A stretch of 64,000 bases of DNA from JAYVSZ01 sp043774925 (lineage in GTDB: Bacteria; Pseudomonadota; Gammaproteobacteria; Burkholderiales; Methylophilaceae): assembly GCA_043774925.1 (NCBI GenBank), contig JAYVSZ010000058.1:21911-85910 (forward strand). Reading direction: 5' to 3'. Numbering within the stretch: position 1 is the stretch's first letter; each line of letters starts with the position of its first letter. Shown one piece after another: positions 41,725 through 50,377 of this stretch. Under the pieces are notes generated by a model that did no database searches, was not told where the DNA came from, and saw only the letters and a list, made by a program, of their open reading frames with translations. The position numbers and the translations under genes are program-made.

Positions 41725-43127
41725 TGAACGCCCAAAAATCGCTCAAAAAGCAGCTGCTGATTTGGGTGCTCATTCCACTGTTTTTGGTGCTACTGACCAG
41801 CTCAATTGTCTCTTATTACCGTGCCTTATACTTTGCTAATCTTGCTTACGATCGCTCGCTTTACCGCACTGCGCTTGCCTTGGCAGACCAAGTAGATGTG
41901 GATGGCGTGCATGTGGTGGCGGATTTACCACAAGTCGCCAAAAACTTACTGGAATATGATGAAACGGATGCCATTTACTATCGCATCTCCGACCCCAATG
42001 GTGATGTAGTACTGGGCGAAGCAGCGTTACCAATACCAAAAAAGTTGCCCGCTTCTGATGACCACTTATACTTTGAAAGCCAATTTAAAAACGAGGATAT
42101 TCGCGTGGTGGCATATTCCTTGGCGATTGAAAATAGCACTAAGACGGTTTTGGTAGAAGTGGCGGAAACGGTCGACAAACGCAATGATTTAGTAGAAGAG
42201 ATTGTGAAGGAAATGATTATTCCTCAGCTATTGATTTTACTACTGGCGGCAAGCTTGATTTTTATTGGCATTAAGCGCGGTTTGCTGCCATTGCAAAAGC
42301 TGCAAAACGCCATTAATCAGCGCTCGCATCGCGATTTAAGCCCGCTCAAAACAGACGACGCACCACACGAAATTCAGCCACTACTAAACGCCATGAATAA
42401 CCTGATGGCACGCGTGCGCGGCACCATGAAACTACAACAACAGTTTATTGCCGATGCCTCGCACCAAATGCGCACGCCGATTGCTGGCCTGCAAACGCAG
42501 GCAGAGCTTGCTTTGCGCGAAAAAGACCCGCAAGCGATTCACAGCACCTTGGAACACGTTTTGTCCAGCTCATCGCGGCTTGCACATTTGTTGAGCCGCT
42601 TGCTTTCTATGGCCTCGGTGGACCCTGCCGCTGGGCGCGAGCCACGTTTGAATCACATCAATCTGATTGAAATCGCCACCAAAGTCACCAGCGATTTTGT
42701 GATTGCAGCAAGAACGAAAAAAATCGACCTCGGCCTAGATATTAAAACACCCGTTGCAAAAATTTTAGGCGACGATATCATGCTGCGCGAAATGCTGTCA
42801 AACCTCATCGATAACGCCATTTGCTACACGCCAAATAAAGGCATCATCACGGTCAGCGTCGAAAAAGTGACGGAAAATAATGCGGCTAAAATCATGTTGA
42901 GCGTCACCGATAACGGCATCGGCATTCCGCAAGAAGAGCGCCGCCAAGTGTTCGAGCGCTTTCACCGCTTGCGCGATAACGAAGGCGCAGGCTGCGGACT
43001 GGGGCTGGCAATTGTGAAAGAAATCGTGCTTGCGCATCACGCAGAAATTGAAATAACGGATGGCCTGCGAGCCAATAACCATGCGGGTGCTGGCACGATG
43101 GTTAAAGTAATATTTAATGCAGAATAG
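41721..43127 (+). CDS. Sensor histidine kinase (TctE-like, 2CSK_N domain)
   Basis: This 468-residue kinase has membrane helices at about 13-35 and 170-190 enclosing a periplasmic 2CSK_N-type sensor domain (YDRSLYRTALALADQVDVDG...ISDPNGDVVLGE). The phospho-acceptor is His248 in DASHQMRTPIAGL. The ATP-binding boxes are LSNLIDNAICYTP (N box), VTDNGIGIPQEE (G1) and GCGLGLAIVKEI (G2). TctE-type kinases often sense organic acids. It starts in the regulator's stop codon and its last 11 bases overlap the DUF455 gene. Confidence 0.93.
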   Translation: MMNAQKSLKKQLLIWVLIPLFLVLLTSSIVSYYRALYFANLAYDRSLYRTALALADQVDVDGVHVVADLPQVAKNLLEYDETDAIYYRISDPNGDVVLGEAALPIPKKLPASDDHLYFESQFKNEDIRVVAYSLAIENSTKTVLVEVAETVDKRNDLVEEIVKEMIIPQLLILLLAASLIFIGIKRGLLPLQKLQNAINQRSHRDLSPLKTDDAPHEIQPLLNAMNNLMARVRGTMKLQQQFIADASHQMRTPIAGLQTQAELALREKDPQAIHSTLEHVLSSSSRLAHLLSRLLSMASVDPAAGREPRLNHINLIEIATKVTSDFVIAARTKKIDLGLDIKTPVAKILGDDIMLREMLSNLIDNAICYTPNKGIITVSVEKVTENNAAKIMLSVTDNGIGIPQEERRQVFERFHRLRDNEGAGCGLGLAIVKEIVLAHHAEIEITDGLRANNHAGAGTMVKVIFNAE

Positions 43128-43929
43128 CTGTTATTTAGAATCTATAGAGTTGCGCCAAAGCGCGCTTAATTGGCTTACCGCGACCGAACCGACAATTAAG
43201 GCGAATGGCGTGATTGGCTTGCAAAAAGCGTTTTTGGCGGGTGAAGTAAATTTAGACGCTGAAACACAACTCGCTGAAAATTCTAACATTCCTGGTCGGC
43301 CTGCGTTACCAATCTTAGTTCCGCCTAAGGACCTTAAAAAGCGCTCCATGCGCACGCCAGAAGGCTGCGCGGCTTTAATCCACGCCCTCGCCCATATTGA
43401 GTTTAACGCCATTAATTTGGCATTGGATGCGATTTGGCGCTTTGAAAATATGCCTGCCGATTACTACAAAGATTGGCTAAAAGTCGCGGCGGAAGAGGCT
43501 TACCATTATTCACTGCTCAACGCGCATTTGCACACTTTAGGCTATGAATACGGTAGTTTTAACGCACACAACAGCTTGTGGGAAATGGTCGAACGCACCA
43601 AAGACGACGTGCTGGCGAGAATGGCTTTAGTGCCGCGCACCATGGAAGCGCGTGGCTTGGATGCTTCGCCAGCCTTGCGCAACAAGCTATCGCAAGTGGG
43701 CGACATGCGTGCTACGGAGATCATTGATATTATTCTGCGCGATGAAATCGGCCATGTCGCCATTGGTAACGTTTGGTTTAACTGGCTTTGCCAACAGCGC
43801 AAACTTGAACCGATTGCGACTTTTGAACAGCTTTGTATTGATTACAGCGCACCAAAACTGAAACCGCCGTTTAACTTGGAAGCAAGGCGCAGCGCGGGGT
43901 TTAGCGAAAACGAGTTAGCGCTGTTGTAA
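43117..43929 (+). CDS. DUF455 family ferritin-like di-iron protein
   Basis: This 270-residue protein is a ferritin-like four-helix protein. The likely metal ligands are in AHIEFNAINLALDA, AAEEAYHYSLLNAHL and IILRDEIGHVAIGNVWF (E, ExxH, E and ExxH). The N-terminal LKKRSMRTPEGCAALIHALAHIE segment is typical of DUF455. Its activity is unknown; relatives resemble MiaE-like hydroxylases. The gene starts 11 bases inside the end of the histidine kinase, so it is coupled to it and probably part of the same stimulus response. Confidence 0.88.
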   Translation: MQNSCYLESIELRQSALNWLTATEPTIKANGVIGLQKAFLAGEVNLDAETQLAENSNIPGRPALPILVPPKDLKKRSMRTPEGCAALIHALAHIEFNAINLALDAIWRFENMPADYYKDWLKVAAEEAYHYSLLNAHLHTLGYEYGSFNAHNSLWEMVERTKDDVLARMALVPRTMEARGLDASPALRNKLSQVGDMRATEIIDIILRDEIGHVAIGNVWFNWLCQQRKLEPIATFEQLCIDYSAPKLKPPFNLEARRSAGFSENELALL

Positions 43930-43941
43930 CTAACAGAATAC

Positions 43942-44742
43942 TTATTTTCTGATAAAACCAACAGCAATATATTTAACCACTTTACAAAATATAAAATAAC
44001 CAAGCATACTCAAAAACACATATCCAATATTTTGGATTAAGTTTTGCAACCATTTTCCATGTAATTGTTTGTTTAAGTCAGCTTTCTCCGCTTCAGCAAT
44101 TTGATAGTTTTCCGCAAAATCTCTCATAGATTCGTACTCATATTTTTGATCAAAGCAAAAAGTAAAATAAACTGAACCTTCCTCCAAATATTTGGTTGAT
44201 TGATAACTATCTATGCATTCGTTTACAGGAGTAGCATTTGCATATAATGCTTCCAAGTCTTCGGCAGGCTTAATATTTTCTATCGGAATTCCTTTGGCAT
44301 AAAGAGCATCTAAATCTTCTTTTGATGACAATTTATCAAAATTATTTAAGCTTTTAGTGTTTTTTTGAGTTTGTGGCTTTGTCTTACTCGCTTGCTCATC
44401 AGCATACCTCTCCTCAAATTCTGCTTCTTCTTTTGGCGTAAATTCAATTTTTTTATTTTTAGCATCTTGCTTTGCTTTGCTAGCAAGATAAGCATCAGGG
44501 TCAAAATAGTCTTTATTTTCTTTTGTATCAGCGACTGTATTTTGCGGCTTATCCCACACAACCTTACTGGGATCTATTTCGTCTCCCATTTCTCTATAAT
44601 CTTTGTCTTTGTGGTATATAGTTTTATCTATGCTGACTGATTGATTTAACACAATACAAATTCCAACTACAAATATCATAGCTATGATAATTTGATTAAA
44701 TCTTTTAAATCCTTCAAATAAATTTATTTTCATTTTTATCAC
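43942..44742 (-). CDS. Hypothetical membrane protein with acidic linker and a duplicated segment (AT-rich orphan)
   Basis: This 266-residue protein is not recognised. One hydrophobic helix near 16-36 and another near 240-262 frame a charged central region. The Lys/Glu-rich part about 80-135 is likely disordered or coiled. A segment of about 20 residues is tandemly duplicated near 140-175 (EDLDALYAKGIP and EDLEALYANATP). Two Cys in NECID and TFCFD could form a disulfide in the outer part. Base composition is markedly AT-rich relative to the neighbours. It converges on the DUF455 gene and follows serB on the same strand. Confidence 0.68.
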   Translation of the reverse strand: MIKMKINLFEGFKRFNQIIIAMIFVVGICIVLNQSVSIDKTIYHKDKDYREMGDEIDPSKVVWDKPQNTVADTKENKDYFDPDAYLASKAKQDAKNKKIEFTPKEEAEFEERYADEQASKTKPQTQKNTKSLNNFDKLSSKEDLDALYAKGIPIENIKPAEDLEALYANATPVNECIDSYQSTKYLEEGSVYFTFCFDQKYEYESMRDFAENYQIAEAEKADLNKQLHGKWLQNLIQNIGYVFLSMLGYFIFCKVVKYIAVGFIRK

Positions 44743-44779
44743 CCCTAAAATATTTTTAGTATGAATTAAAACAGATAAT

Positions 44780-45631
44780 TTAATTTATCAGCAAGTAAAT
44801 CGCGCCTTCTAGGCCAGTATTATTCAGTGCGTACATGGCCTGTTGTTGCACAACTGGCTTGGCGTGATAAGCAATGCCCACACCTGCGGCAGCCATCATT
44901 TTTAAATCGTTCGCGCCATCCCCAATGGCAATGGTTTGGTCGGCTTTTAAGCCAAGTGCATCGCGCAATTTTATCAACTCTTGCGCTTTTCGCTCAGCAT
45001 CTATAATTTCGCCCAAAATTTTACCCGTCAGTTTGCCATCTACAATTTCTAGCGTATTGGCAATAGCATAATCAAGCCCCAACAGTTTTTTTACGTGGCT
45101 GGCAAATAGCATAAAACCGCCGGAAACCAGCATGGTTTTAATGTGGTTGGCTTTGCACGCGGCAATCCATTCATGCGCGCCAGGGTTGGCTTGCAGGCGC
45201 TCGTCGATGACGCGTTGTAGCGCAGACTCTGGCAAACCTTTAAGCAAAGCTACGCGCGCGGTAATGCTTTGTACAAAATCTAATTCGCCGCACATACTGC
45301 GCTCGGTAATCGCCGAAACCTGCGGTTTTATGCCCATCATATCGGCAATTTCGTCGATGCATTCAATGTTAATCAGCGTCGAATCCATGTCCATGACGCA
45401 TAAGCCGAAATGGCTTAAACGCTGCGCATCTGGCACCAGCGCGCAATCGATTTTTTGCGAAGTGCAGAAATTCTGTACACTTGAAATTTCCAATGGTTTG
45501 CTTGTGGATTGAATAGCCAGATAATAAGCGTGCTCGCCAATTTGGTTAAATTGCGTATTGACGCCAAGCAAGCTGTGGATGTGCTGCAAATGGGCGACCG
45601 TGACGGCGCGGCCTTGAATCACTAAACGCAT
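44780..45631 (-). CDS. serB: Phosphoserine phosphatase
   Basis: This 283-residue HAD-family enzyme makes serine from phosphoserine. The nucleophile motif is CVMDMDSTLINIECIDEIAD, motif II SGGFMLFASH, and motif III GDGANDLKMMAAAGVGIAYHAKP. A short N-terminal ACT-like part (1-75) precedes it. The frame stays open to 45691, but I start at the ATG at 45631 (MRLVIQGRAVTV), because a TATAAT element at 45660-45665 would lie inside a longer version. The catalytic residues are all present. Confidence 0.93.
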   Translation of the reverse strand: MRLVIQGRAVTVAHLQHIHSLLGVNTQFNQIGEHAYYLAIQSTSKPLEISSVQNFCTSQKIDCALVPDAQRLSHFGLCVMDMDSTLINIECIDEIADMMGIKPQVSAITERSMCGELDFVQSITARVALLKGLPESALQRVIDERLQANPGAHEWIAACKANHIKTMLVSGGFMLFASHVKKLLGLDYAIANTLEIVDGKLTGKILGEIIDAERKAQELIKLRDALGLKADQTIAIGDGANDLKMMAAAGVGIAYHAKPVVQQQAMYALNNTGLEGAIYLLIN

Positions 45632-45649
45632 GGGGTAACCAAAAAATAA

Positions 45650-45674
45650 GGGCAATGTCATTATAACATTGCCC
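45650..45674 (-). promoter_or_regulatory. Palindrome overlapping the serB -10 element
   Basis: GGGCAATGT (45650-45658) and ACATTGCCC (45666-45674) form a perfect nine-base dyad whose centre holds TATAAT on the minus strand (45660-45665). It lies 19 to 43 bases before the preferred serB ATG. A repressor bound here would block serB, but no protein is identified. Confidence 0.45.
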
Positions 45675-45694
45675 AAACTATAAAAATGCAAGGT

Positions 45695-46294
45695 TTATGC
45701 GAGCGCGTTCACATCATCTACCACCACTGCAAACAAATCACGAATCGCCGCCAATGCAGCTTCGTGCATGGTTTGCGCATCTATCACCTTGCCGTTTGCG
45801 CCTACCAAACTGCGTGTGGCACAAGCGCTAGCAACAACCGTGGGCTTAAAGCCCAAATTAAACGCGCCGCGTGCGGTGGAGTTAATGCACATGTGCGTCA
45901 TAAAACCCGCCAATACTAGGTTCTCGATACCCAGCGCTTTTAATTGCGCTTCTAGCGGCGTAGCAACAAATGAGTTTGGATAGTTTTTAGTGATGACATT
46001 CTCGCCATTTTTTGGCGCTACTTCGGCAGAAATTTGGCCAATTTCAGCAGTCACATCATAAGGCGTGCCCGCGCCAGCGTCATGCTGAATATGAATCACA
46101 GGGATTTTTAAATCGCGTGCCATACTTAGTAGTTTTTGTGCTTCTTTAATCGCAGGCTCTACATTTGTTAACTGCATCACGCCATGTCGGTATGTATTTT
46201 GGCAATCGACCATGATCAAAGCAGAATCTTTCAAGCTGGCTGGGTTGTAGCCCATGCCTGTAATGTCGCGTAAACTTGGTGAGGCAGCTGTCAT
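45695..46294 (-). CDS. Isochorismatase-family cysteine hydrolase
   Basis: This 199-residue protein has the catalytic triad of the family: Asp in LIMVDCQNTYR near 29, Lys in VITKNYPNSF near 99 and Cys in GFMTHMCINSTARGAF near 134. The family includes nicotinamidase-like and pyrazinamidase-like hydrolases, but the metal-binding residues of nicotinamidase are not evident, so the substrate is unknown. It ends 63 bases before the preferred serB start on the same strand, with a serB promoter between them. Confidence 0.9.
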   Translation of the reverse strand: MTAASPSLRDITGMGYNPASLKDSALIMVDCQNTYRHGVMQLTNVEPAIKEAQKLLSMARDLKIPVIHIQHDAGAGTPYDVTAEIGQISAEVAPKNGENVITKNYPNSFVATPLEAQLKALGIENLVLAGFMTHMCINSTARGAFNLGFKPTVVASACATRSLVGANGKVIDAQTMHEAALAAIRDLFAVVVDDVNALA

Positions 46295-46560
46295 GATGAG
46301 TCCTTATTATTTGATTCGTAAGGGTAATTCAGGCTTGAAATTATACTAGCTTCTCTTGCGTTTTTGCGTTAAATTAACATTTAGAATAAAAATTAGAAAT
46401 GATGATGTGTTTACTCACAAATGAATCCAGTTGAATATCAAGCTAAGTCTTGGCTGGCTGGCTGCCACCGATTTATCGCTTACCGCTGTACTTTATACAG
46501 TGCCGAGTTCGTCTTGTCTGTCGCCAATTCAAATTTAAACTTAATCAAGCCACAAAGCTG

Positions 46561-49500
46561 ATGAACGCTAGCAACTATTTCATGAGCGCTAACTACGATT
46601 TCATGCTAGTTGCAATTTCGCTCGCGGTGGCCATTGTTGCCGTTTATGTCAGTATAGATTTGGCATCGCGCATTGCAGAGGCGCCGCAAGCACTGAAACG
46701 TGACTGGCTGTTTGCGGGCGCGCTGGTGCTGGGTATGGGCATTTGGACCATGCACTTTGTGGGCATGCTGGCGTTGCACTTGCCTGTGCGCTTGGGTTAT
46801 GAGGTGTGGACTACCTTATTTTCTATGCTACCCGCTATTTTGGCAGCAGGAGTTGCGCTGCGCCTAATTCAGCGTCCTGTGTTAACCAATAAACGTCTTT
46901 TGCTTGGTGGCTTGGCGATGGGCTCGGGCATTGGCGCGATGCACTATTCTGGCATGGCGGCGATGGTGATGCTGCCAGCCGTAAGTTACAACTTTAAAAT
47001 CGTGGCATTTTCTGTGGTATTCGCGGTCATCGGCTCGGCACTGGCTATTCACCTTGCACACGCCTCGTTCCATGCCCTGCTAGCATCGCGCCAGCGCCGT
47101 AAAATGGTAAGCGCGCTGGTGGGCGGGCTTACCATCGCGGGCATGCATTATTTGGGCATGGCGGCGACCAATATCCCGCTTGAAAGCATTTGTATTTCTG
47201 GCTTTCAAGGGCCAAGTCTACCGCACAGTTACAACCCTTGGCTGCTAGCGCTATCCATCACCATTGCCATACTTGCCGCATACACCGCGCTAGATATTGC
47301 AGGACGCATACGCGCAGCGATTGGCAGGGCGCGCAATTATTGGCTTACAGGCGGTGCTATTGCGATGGGCTTGGGTATTTGGTCTATGCACTTTGTCGGC
47401 ATGATAGCCATGCACACGCAACACAAGGTCACTTACGACATGACCATCACTTTAATCTCTGTTTTGCCCGCGCTAGCATCTTCAGGTTTTTCTTTATACA
47501 TAATTGCGCGCGGTGAGATGAGCCCGCGTATATTGGGGATTTCAGGCATATTAATGGCCTGCGGTATTGGTGCCATGCACTATATTGGCATGGCCGCGAT
47601 GGAAATTGATCCACCACTGCGCTACGACGCCACCTTTTTTGTGCTGTCAATTTTAGTGGCAGTTGGGGCTTCCATTTCTGCTTTGTGGATTGGCTTTCAG
47701 CACTATAGCGCCGAGTCGCTAGGTAAATCTGCGGCGCGCAAAATTGGCAGTGCAGTGTTGATGGGATTGGCAATCGCGGGCATGCACTACACAGGCATGA
47801 GCGCTACCCACGTCTTACCAGCATCGGGAAAGGAGTTATTAGACGGCCTAGACCCCGAATTGATTGCCGTGATTTCGGGCTTTGCCACTTTGATGGTGTT
47901 ATTACTGGCTTATGTGGTGGCGTTTTACGATGCGCGTTTAGCGGCAGTTCGTGCCGAAATCGCCGCCAATCTGCGTGATGCCAATGTGCAGCTAGAAGCG
48001 CGTGCCAACGACTTAGCCCAACGTATGACCATTGAGATTCGCCATAGCGCCGCACAAGACAAGCTACTGGGCAGCGTGGTAGAACAATCGAGTGAGGCCA
48101 TCATTACTATCGACCAAAATAATGTCATCAAAAGCTGGAACACCGCCGCTGAAGTCATTCTTGGCATCACTGCCGCAACGGCTATTGGCACACGTAGCGA
48201 TGAATTGCGGCTTAAAAGCAACAACACACCGCTGGAATATTTCTTGCAATCGCAAGCCAGTACCGATGACATTCTTCATGTCACAGGTGCAATCACCTCG
48301 CCAGATGGCATAGTCACCCAAGTTTCATCTAACGTAATGCCGCATCTAGATGCTACTGGTGCGCCCATAGGTCGTATAGCGGTGATTCGCGATGTGACGC
48401 GTGAGCTGGCCGCCGAGCAAGAGCTGCGCTGGCAAGCGACGCATGATTCGCTCACAGGGCTTGAAAATCGCCGTGCATTTGATGCGCACATTGAAGATGC
48501 GCGCATCACGGCGCGTGTTAGCCAAGCCCAGCACGCCTTGCTACTGCTCGATTTAGATCAATTCAAACTCATCAATGATGTTAGAGGTCACCATGCTGGC
48601 GATCAAATGTTGACAGGTGTTGCCGCGCTATTACTAGCACAAGTTGGTGAGCGCGATGTAGTTGCACGCATGGGTGGCGATGAATTTTGCATTTTGCTGA
48701 TTGATTGCAAACATGACGAAGCAGTAAAAATGGCGAATAATTTGCGCGAAAAAATTCAGGAATTTAGACTGTTTACGGGCGATCGGCGTTTTCAAACCAC
48801 AGTGAGTATTGGCTTAGTTGAAATTGCAGATGACAGCAAAAGCGCCTCAGAGCTACTAATGGCGGCGGATGCAGCCTGCTATTTAGCCAAAGATGCTGGG
48901 CGTAACCGCGTTTGGGTAGAAACACTGGCCGCCAGTGAAACCGCGACGCGGCATGATGAAATGCAGCAAGTTTCACAAATCGATAAAGCGATCGAAGAAG
49001 GTCGCTTGCGGCTATATTGCCAACCCATATTTGCTTTAGCGGGTAACCGTGAAGCCAGCGCGAACTTAGAAAGTTTGCTACGCATGGTAGATAGCGATGG
49101 AAAATTAGTGCCGCCGATGTTGTTTATCCCCGCCGCTGAGCGCTATGGTGTGATGCCGCGCATCGACCGCTGGGTTATCGAAAACGCCTTGCAATCGTGC
49201 ATCCAACGCCGCCAAACACTGCCCACAGGCCCAAGCTTTATGCTGGCGATTAACATCTCTGCTATTACACTGGCCGATGAAAGCATCATACCATTTATTG
49301 CCGATTGCCTAAAACGCTCACCGCTACCTGCTGGCGCTAGATTATGCTTTGAAATCACCGAAACCGCTGCTATCGGCAACTTAGTGCAGGCGCAGCGTTT
49401 TATAAGCGAAATGCACAAACTGGGCTGCGATATTGCGCTTGACGATTTTGGCAGTGGCCTGAGCTCATTCGCCTACCTTAAAAACTTATCGGTAGACTTT

Positions 49501-49764
49501 CTAAAAATTGACGGCTACTTTGTAAAAGATATGGACACCGACCCCATTAACCAAGCAATTGTAGAAGCAATCACCCGCATCAGCCAAACCCTAAACTTAA
49601 AAATAATTGCAGAACACGTACATAATGCTGCCACCATTGAACAACTGCGCGCCTTGGGCGTGGATTTTGGCCAAGGCTTTTACCTTGCTCCGCCGCTACC
49701 GCTTGCAGAATATTGCGCGCAATTAGCGAGTGCTAGCGAGGCTAAAATTGCATCCCTCAATTAG
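46561..49764 (+). CDS. c-di-GMP signalling protein with two tandem MHYT domains, PAS, GGDEF and an ESL-variant EAL
   Basis: I start at the ATG at 46561 (1067 residues); a TTG at 46450 would add an unlikely leader. Two seven-helix MHYT sensors follow each other. The first has MHFVGM at residue 64, MHYSGM and MHYLGM, and the second repeats the set at residue 276 (MHFVGM, MHYIGM, MHYTGM). A PAS domain (about 501-620), a GGDEF domain (GGDEF at 705-709) and an EAL domain follow. In the last the EAL triplet is ESL (837-839). The Asn, Glu (FEITET), DDFG, Lys, AEH and QGFYL elements are kept, so activity is possible. MHYT motifs may bind copper and sense oxygen, CO or NO. Confidence 0.92.
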   Translation: MNASNYFMSANYDFMLVAISLAVAIVAVYVSIDLASRIAEAPQALKRDWLFAGALVLGMGIWTMHFVGMLALHLPVRLGYEVWTTLFSMLPAILAAGVALRLIQRPVLTNKRLLLGGLAMGSGIGAMHYSGMAAMVMLPAVSYNFKIVAFSVVFAVIGSALAIHLAHASFHALLASRQRRKMVSALVGGLTIAGMHYLGMAATNIPLESICISGFQGPSLPHSYNPWLLALSITIAILAAYTALDIAGRIRAAIGRARNYWLTGGAIAMGLGIWSMHFVGMIAMHTQHKVTYDMTITLISVLPALASSGFSLYIIARGEMSPRILGISGILMACGIGAMHYIGMAAMEIDPPLRYDATFFVLSILVAVGASISALWIGFQHYSAESLGKSAARKIGSAVLMGLAIAGMHYTGMSATHVLPASGKELLDGLDPELIAVISGFATLMVLLLAYVVAFYDARLAAVRAEIAANLRDANVQLEARANDLAQRMTIEIRHSAAQDKLLGSVVEQSSEAIITIDQNNVIKSWNTAAEVILGITAATAIGTRSDELRLKSNNTPLEYFLQSQASTDDILHVTGAITSPDGIVTQVSSNVMPHLDATGAPIGRIAVIRDVTRELAAEQELRWQATHDSLTGLENRRAFDAHIEDARITARVSQAQHALLLLDLDQFKLINDVRGHHAGDQMLTGVAALLLAQVGERDVVARMGGDEFCILLIDCKHDEAVKMANNLREKIQEFRLFTGDRRFQTTVSIGLVEIADDSKSASELLMAADAACYLAKDAGRNRVWVETLAASETATRHDEMQQVSQIDKAIEEGRLRLYCQPIFALAGNREASANLESLLRMVDSDGKLVPPMLFIPAAERYGVMPRIDRWVIENALQSCIQRRQTLPTGPSFMLAINISAITLADESIIPFIADCLKRSPLPAGARLCFEITETAAIGNLVQAQRFISEMHKLGCDIALDDFGSGLSSFAYLKNLSVDFLKIDGYFVKDMDTDPINQAIVEAITRISQTLNLKIIAEHVHNAATIEQLRALGVDFGQGFYLAPPLPLAEYCAQLASASEAKIASLN

Positions 49765-49793
49765 AGCGCGTTGCCCGCTTTAAAAAACAATGC

Positions 49794-50285
49794 TTATAGC
49801 AAATCATAAGGTTTAGTATTAACCGTAACGCCATCGCCCATCAATAAACAATCATAAGATTGCTTACCAACATACATGCCAGCAATATTTTTTGAGGTTA
49901 CTTCTATCGAAACCACTTGTCTTGCGCCAACATCTTTTACTGAAACCCATTTTTTGCGGCTTGCCAGCAATTTACTGGTGGATGGATCTGGGTAAACCGC
50001 TGTAGTATTGTGAAAAGTAAAGCATGACTTTGTGGCGGCATCTGGCGATTTCAGTATGGGAACATCTTTTGTGTAAGCCTCTTTTACTGCAGGGGCACTT
50101 GTCGCAACGGGTGCGGTTGGCGTAACCACAGCTGGCGGCTTAGGATTCGACTCTGTCAAAGCGCTTGCTGCACAAGGCGCATCTGAATACAACACATGCC
50201 CACTGGCATCTTTACATTTATAAAACCCCGCTGACGCCATAGTTGGCAGCAAGAGCACAGTGAATAACATTAGACTTCTAATCAT
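49794..50285 (-). CDS. DUF4124 domain-containing exported protein
   Basis: This 163-residue protein has a signal peptide (about 1-19, ending ASA). The DUF4124 core follows at once: GFYKCKDASGHVLYSDAPCA, with two Cys. An Ala/Pro/Val-rich linker and a C-terminal domain (about 90-163, SCFTFHNTTAVYPDPSTSKLLASRKKWVSV) with Cys residues complete it. DUF4124 proteins are common in betaproteobacterial envelopes and have no known role. It converges on the MHYT gene and is divergent from sucC. Confidence 0.85.
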   Translation of the reverse strand: MIRSLMLFTVLLLPTMASAGFYKCKDASGHVLYSDAPCAASALTESNPKPPAVVTPTAPVATSAPAVKEAYTKDVPILKSPDAATKSCFTFHNTTAVYPDPSTSKLLASRKKWVSVKDVGARQVVSIEVTSKNIAGMYVGKQSYDCLLMGDGVTVNTKPYDLL

Positions 50286-50377
50286 TCTTTTTCTTTCTCA
50301 TTCATTAGGGATTAAACAAGCTGGCGCGAAACCCGCTTTTGCGCGAAAATACGGGTTACGAAAAGAATCAGTCTAAA

